Origin: an archaeon | Lineage (GTDB): Archaea > Micrarchaeota > Micrarchaeia > Anstonellales > Bilamarchaeaceae | Direction of reading: 5' to 3' | DNA: 8,553 bases | Assembly (NCBI GenBank): GCA_020052325.1 | Contig: JAGVPF010000018.1 | Location: 1-8,553, forward strand | In this document: in pieces, positions 6,101 to 8,553 of the stretch | How the letters are laid out: each line of letters starts with the position of its first letter | Position numbering within the stretch: the stretch's first letter is position 1 | Program-made: the position numbers and the translations under genes | The notes under the pieces: generated by a model | The model's input: the letters and a program-made list of their open reading frames with translations, nothing else | The model's database searches: none | Told to the model about the DNA's origin: nothing

Positions 6101-6925
6101 TTAGTCCTTTTCAAAGCCCAGAGCCATGTTCAACTGTTTCCTTACATCGCCATCCTCATGGATGAGGGCATCGTACAGGCGGAAACCGCTCGTCAGCTTC
6201 TCAAGCGTGTTCTTCTCCTTCGGGACGAGTAGCACGCCCCTCGCGCATGCGAGCATCTCGAAGGCGTCGAGAAGGTCGTTCGTGAGTACTGCCGTTCTTA
6301 TCGGGTCGAGCCTGAGGCCTGACGCAGCAAGCAAACGCGATGCCGCAGTCATCTTTGTCAGCATCTCCGTCCCATCGACAATGCCATCCACCACCCCTAT
6401 CATGGTGCTGAATCCCGCGAACGAGCCGTTCATCGGCCTCTCAACGCTTCCCACTGAAAATGGGATGCCGAATCTTCCGGCGAGCCACTGTGCCGAATCC
6501 CTTGACGAGCGCGTGGCAAGAACGAGGGTGACATTCTCCTTCGCAGCCAGCTCGGTTATCGCCCCTATCAGGTCCATTCGAAGCCCGCCCGAGCGATCCT
6601 GACGTTCCATCAGTGCCGCCCAGTCCGAGCGCTTGAACCCGTTTTTGTAAAGTTCGCTAAAAACCGCGCTGTTGACTGATTCAAGCGGTATCCGCCCGAG
6701 GGCCGCGCTCTGCAGGATTGAATCGAAGACGCGCTTGGCCTCCTTTTTCCCGCATAGGTGCTCCAATGCGAGCTTCGGCGAGTCCTCCCGTGTGATAGTC
6801 CGGTCCACATCGACCAGCAAGGTCTCTATCTTAGGATCAATGCAAAAACGGGCTGCCGCGCGCCTTCCCGCGAATCGGGCGCTCGACACAATCGCTGAGA
6901 GGACTGGATTTCCGGTTGTCTTCAT
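6101..6925 (-). CDS. HAD-superfamily phosphatase, SerB-like fold
   Basis: The 274-residue protein carries the HAD motifs. Motif I is LLVDVDRTIT (nucleophile D39, D41, T43), motif II is LVLATRSS (T138), a candidate motif III lysine is K191 (GTEMLTK), and motif IV is TNDLLDAFEM (D217 ... D220). Motif IV differs from the more common GDxxxD. The helical insert after motif I (about 45-115) resembles a C1-type cap, as in phosphoserine phosphatase. It is probably a cytoplasmic phosphomonoesterase; the substrate is unknown. The reading frame stays open upstream to 7108, but that extension overlaps the next gene and has no HAD content. The ATG at 6925, six bases after the upstream gene's stop begins, is therefore chosen. 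No strong Shine-Dalgarno is seen, so translational coupling with the upstream 137-residue gene is likely. Confidence 0.82.
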   Translation of the reverse strand: MKTTGNPVLSAIVSSARFAGRRAAARFCIDPKIETLLVDVDRTITREDSPKLALEHLCGKKEAKRVFDSILQSAALGRIPLESVNSAVFSELYKNGFKRSDWAALMERQDRSGGLRMDLIGAITELAAKENVTLVLATRSSRDSAQWLAGRFGIPFSVGSVERPMNGSFAGFSTMIGVVDGIVDGTEMLTKMTAASRLLAASGLRLDPIRTAVLTNDLLDAFEMLACARGVLLVPKEKNTLEKLTSGFRLYDALIHEDGDVRKQLNMALGFEKD

Positions 6926-6930
6926 GGGAA

Positions 6931-7344
6931 TCAGCTCAGCTTGGAATAGACCGTCTTCTGGCCAAGCGCGCTCCCGGCGCATATGCTGGCTTCGGATTCG
7001 GTTACTTCGATGAAAGTAATCAACTTCCCCGCCTGCACCATCGTACGCATGGCGACCGGGAACGGGATGTGCGAGAACATGGGCCCGTGGTCTATCAGGA
7101 AGCGGCATTTTTCATGCACGCCGATGCGCACACCTCCGGCAATGACGTTTCCGGAGATATCCACAGAAAGAGTGTTTCTGACCGACTGGGGGAGCAGGGC
7201 ACGCATGCGTTCCATCAGCATCGCTGAAACCCCTCCCGGTCGGACCATCACACCCTCGACGGCAGGCGTCCGGCTTGCAGTGGCAGGCTTTGCGCTGCCT
7301 AAGAAAGGCGGCGGAGGCGGTTTCTGGCGTGGCCCGTTTTCCAT
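6931..7344 (-). CDS. Unrecognised 137-residue protein, first gene of the HAD unit
   Basis: I do not recognise this family. The N-terminus (residues 1-30) is proline-rich with a P6 run (9-14 region) and looks disordered. The remainder is a compact alpha/beta-like sequence with many short hydrophobic stretches (SVDISGNVIAGGVRIG, LIDHGPMF, GKLITFIEV) and two cysteines (C80, C122). There is no signal peptide or membrane helix. It is a real gene on three grounds: a strong TATA box lies 28 bases from the ATG at 7344, its stop is immediately followed by the HAD start, and its GC-rich coding pattern matches the neighbours. Later starts at M33 or M42 would drop the proline-rich segment, but the promoter distance favours 7344. 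Pairing with a phosphatase suggests a shared pathway or a regulatory partner, which is inference. Confidence 0.72.
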   Translation of the reverse strand: MENGPRQKPPPPPFLGSAKPATASRTPAVEGVMVRPGGVSAMLMERMRALLPQSVRNTLSVDISGNVIAGGVRIGVHEKCRFLIDHGPMFSHIPFPVAMRTMVQAGKLITFIEVTESEASICAGSALGQKTVYSKLS

Positions 7345-7355
7345 GTTATAACATG
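7342..7355. promoter_or_regulatory. 14-bp perfect palindrome over the start codon, candidate operator
   Basis: CATGTTATAACATG is a perfect palindrome. Its left end is the start codon of the 137-residue gene read on the minus strand. With a leaderless start at 7344 it would span about -11 to +3, so a bound dimeric regulator would block initiation. No regulator is identified. Confidence 0.5.
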
Positions 7356-7366
7356 TGGTCAGGTGT

Positions 7367-7378
7367 ATTTATAAATAA
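7367..7378 (-). promoter_or_regulatory. Palindromic TATA box of the 137-residue gene/HAD unit
   Basis: TATTTATAAATA is a perfect 12-bp palindrome centred on 7372.5, 28 bases from the ATG at 7344. This is the classic spacing for leaderless archaeal transcription. Being symmetric, it could also direct plus-strand transcripts toward 7467, with a leader of about 70 bases. Confidence 0.7.
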
Positions 7379-7404
7379 ACACTCGAAAGGGTTATCAGGT
7401 CAAC

Positions 7405-7460
7405 CTTTTTAAACACTTTTACACATTATATATAACAGAGAAAGGCGAGGGTGGAGGGGT
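7405..7460 (+). promoter_or_regulatory. Promoter and Shine-Dalgarno of the first 93-residue paralogue
   Basis: Two TATA-like elements are present: CTTTTTAAAC (7405-7414) and ATTATATATAA (7425-7435). GGAGG at 7453-7457 (within GTGGAGGGGT) is nine bases before the ATG at 7467. The first TATA would give a leader of about 30 bases that contains the Shine-Dalgarno, so it fits better. The second would leave a leader of only about 10 bases. Confidence 0.5.
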
Positions 7461-7466
7461 AAGGCT

Positions 7467-7748
7467 ATGAGCGGTGTTCTCGAAAGGCTTCTTGGGAATA
7501 AAGGTTCGGGCCATGCCAAATCGTACTTCATCGGATTGGAAAGGGGCAGGGTCTGGGCAGAGGACTGCGCGGATTACTTCGAGCTCCGGGAATGGAGCGA
7601 GCTGGAAGCCCATGAATTCGAGGACCTCATCCTGCCGCACGACGAGACGAAGCAGTTTAACATTATCCACAGCGAGACGCCGGTCGAATGGGAAGCATAC
7701 CTCAAGGGATGGATAGACGGCGTCCGCGAAATAAGGCAGAAATATTAG
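7467..7748 (+). CDS. Unrecognised 93-residue protein, paralogue A
   Basis: This is a small soluble acidic protein of unrecognised family. It is about 48% identical, without gaps, to the product of the next gene. The conserved core is AKSY..GLERG[RK]VWAED.ADYF (residues 17-40), followed by RE.SEL, LP.DE, and a C-terminal AY..GW..GV.E block. Conserved tryptophans and the two conserved blocks suggest a small folded domain with helices at both ends. There is no signal peptide, membrane segment, cysteine motif or DNA-binding motif. The start at 7467 is supported by GGAGG nine bases upstream and by alignment with paralogue B, which begins at the same residue. The gene is divergent from the 137-residue gene. 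Confidence 0.85.
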   Translation: MSGVLERLLGNKGSGHAKSYFIGLERGRVWAEDCADYFELREWSELEAHEFEDLILPHDETKQFNIIHSETPVEWEAYLKGWIDGVREIRQKY

Positions 7749-7798
7749 CCATAGGCCAATCCAGTCCCGCGCTATTCATCCCGTACATTCTATTCCTT

Positions 7799-7816
7799 CA
7801 GGCGCACAGACGCCTG
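7799..7816 (+). other. Hairpin in the gap between the two paralogues
   Basis: CAGGCG (7799-7804) pairs with CGCCTG (7811-7816) around a 6-base loop. No T-run follows, so terminator function is uncertain. The 147-base gap (7749-7895) also contains the GCGCT repeats and TATA box listed separately. Confidence 0.4.
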
Positions 7817-7831
7817 GCACAGCTATAATTC

Positions 7832-7853
7832 GCGCTCCAGCGCTCCCAGCGCT
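7832..7853 (+). repeat. Three GCGCT direct repeats upstream of paralogue B promoter
   Basis: GCGCT occurs at 7832-7836, 7840-7844 and 7849-7853, the last two as AGCGCT palindromes. Spacing is 8-9 bases. They end three bases before the TATA box, where the B-recognition element and activator sites lie in archaea. Confidence 0.4.
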
Positions 7854-7855
7854 AA

Positions 7856-7890
7856 CTTTATAAAGAAAAAACGCGCATACACATCGGGAG
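7856..7890 (+). promoter_or_regulatory. TATA box and Shine-Dalgarno of paralogue B
   Basis: CTTTATAAAG (7856-7865) is a 10-bp palindromic TATA box centred 35 bases before the ATG at 7896. GGGAG (7886-7890) is five bases before the ATG. Paralogue B therefore has its own promoter. Confidence 0.65.
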
Positions 7891-7895
7891 ATATT

Positions 7896-8177
7896 ATGTC
7901 AGATATTGGAGACAGTCTGCTCAGGAACAGGGACCAGAGCGACGCCAAGTCATACATCGTCGGCCTTGAACGGGGGAAGGTCTGGGCGGAGGATTACGCC
8001 GACTACTTCACGATGAGGGAATTCAGCGAGCTCGATATCGACGAGCTCGTGCACATCAGCCTTCCGGGGGACGAGGAGAGGCATTTCCGCATTCTCAGCA
8101 CTGAAAGCCCCCTGGAACTGAGGGCATACATCCGCGGCTGGCTTGTCGGCGTGAAGGAGTCCATCAAGAGATTCTGA
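7896..8177 (+). CDS. Unrecognised 93-residue protein, paralogue B
   Basis: This protein has the same length as paralogue A, with about 45 of 93 positions identical by my count and no gaps. Identity is concentrated in residues 17-45 and in the C-terminal AY..GW..GV block. The N-terminal 16 residues and the middle (about 47-55) vary. The tandem arrangement indicates gene duplication. The divergence and the separate TATA box suggest the copies are maintained for different uses or conditions. No catalytic or binding motif can be named. The start is fixed by a nearby GGGAG and by the paralogue alignment. The lipoprotein gene follows after 50 bases and may be co-transcribed. Confidence 0.85.
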   Translation: MSDIGDSLLRNRDQSDAKSYIVGLERGKVWAEDYADYFTMREFSELDIDELVHISLPGDEERHFRILSTESPLELRAYIRGWLVGVKESIKRF

Positions 8178-8215
8178 ATCAATCCAACGTATCTTATTCA
8201 CTTAAAATCAATAAT

Positions 8216-8220
8216 GGAGG
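8216..8220 (+). promoter_or_regulatory. Shine-Dalgarno of the lipoprotein gene
   Basis: GGAGG is seven bases before the ATG at 8228 and fixes that start. An AT-rich CTTAAAAT (8201-8208) is too near the ATG to give a leader containing this site, so readthrough from paralogue B is as likely as a separate promoter. Confidence 0.7.
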
Positions 8221-8227
8221 TATCCGC

Positions 8228-8553
8228 ATGAGAAATGTCATCCTAGTGTTATTGGCAGCCGCCCTGTTGTTCGGCTGCACAGGCGGAGGGCAGACGCAGG
8301 GCACGCCCGGCGGAAGCACCCCGCAGATTCCAGGCACAGGCCCGAGCCAGCCGGAATGTTCGCCGTCATACGCATTTTCCGATTTGGAAGCGGGAACGCT
8401 TTCCGAAAGCGCGAACGTGGTGGCAACCGTGACCTGCGCTGATGGGAAAACGTTGTCGCTGAAAGTCGACGGGGCTGAAGCCAAGGCCGTCACAGTGAAT
8501 GGCAATGCGACACAGCCGCTGAACCTTGGATTCTACCCGAAGAAGGTCGGGAC
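8228..8553 (+). CDS. Putative secreted lipoprotein (partial, runs off right edge)
   Basis: The frame from the ATG at 8228 is open to the window end (108 complete codons). The N-terminus is a lipoprotein signal: M-R-N, a hydrophobic stretch (residues 4-15), then LLFGC with C17 as the likely lipidated cysteine. A Gly/Thr/Pro/Gln-rich linker (18-43) follows, then a beta-rich segment with two further cysteines (C44, C70) and alternating V/T/L/K residues, resembling a small immunoglobulin-like or transthyretin-like domain. The family and the full length cannot be determined here. The protein should be anchored on the outer face of the membrane. Its position 50 bases after paralogue B suggests a possible shared transcript. 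Confidence 0.8.
   Translation, partial: MRNVILVLLAAALLFGCTGGGQTQGTPGGSTPQIPGTGPSQPECSPSYAFSDLEAGTLSESANVVATVTCADGKTLSLKVDGAEAKAVTVNGNATQPLNLGFYPKKVG

Noticed and set aside
6926..7108. N-terminal extension of the HAD protein up to an ATG at 7108
   Set aside because: It overlaps the 137-residue gene, shows no HAD-like sequence and is His/Arg-rich. The ATG at 6925 directly after the upstream stop is the better start.
7799..7816. Rho-independent terminator after paralogue A
   Set aside because: The hairpin has only six base pairs and is not followed by a T-run.
7832..7853. Short CRISPR-like repeats
   Set aside because: The units are only 5-6 bases with 3-base spacers. This is not a CRISPR array.
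7467..8177. Toxin-antitoxin pair
   Set aside because: The two small genes are paralogues of equal size with separate promoters and a 147-base gap, unlike an overlapping toxin-antitoxin pair. No toxin motif is seen.

Overview
The window is chromosomal DNA from an archaeon. The clearest sign is a tRNA-Asp gene interrupted at the canonical 37/38 position by a 51-nt intron that folds into a bulge-helix-bulge. AT-rich TATA-like elements lie 25-35 bp upstream of most gene starts, several promoters look leaderless, and one protein carries AN1-type zinc fingers. Most of the window is GC-rich (one sampled 60-base line of the ATPase gene is about 62% GC). A large AT-rich gene in the middle stands out (sampled lines 28-43% GC). 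The lineage cannot be fixed from this window. The Cys-rich secreted repeats and a bacterial-style PurH would suit an uncultured archaeon, possibly of DPANN type, but that is a guess.

Layout. Positions 1-393 (minus) hold the N-terminal IMP cyclohydrolase part of PurH, cut by the window edge. Positions 529-1383 (minus) encode a PHP-domain metallophosphoesterase. It is divergent from 1436-4012 (plus), a P3B-type (MgtA-like) cation-transporting ATPase, and one AT-rich element sits exactly midway between the two start codons. The intron-containing tRNA-Asp follows at 4146-4269, then a long imperfect hairpin flanked by oligo-T tracts. Positions 4381-6048 (minus) encode the most unusual protein: three AN1-like zinc fingers, one membrane helix, three Cys-rich repeats of exactly 48 residues, and a CAP/SCP domain. 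Positions 6101-6925 and 6931-7344 (both minus) form a two-gene unit: a HAD phosphatase preceded by an unrecognised 137-residue protein. That unit's promoter has a palindromic TATA box and a 14-bp perfect palindrome over the start codon. On the plus strand, 7467-7748 and 7896-8177 are tandem paralogues of an unrecognised 93-residue family, followed by a lipoprotein gene that runs off the right edge.

Functional picture. Purine synthesis, nucleotide or RNA phosphoester metabolism, magnesium-type transport and a tRNA are ordinary housekeeping. The parts worth a second look are the zinc-finger/CAP membrane protein and the right-hand cluster of unrecognised small genes with structured promoters. 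No transposase, integrase, CRISPR array or phage gene is visible.
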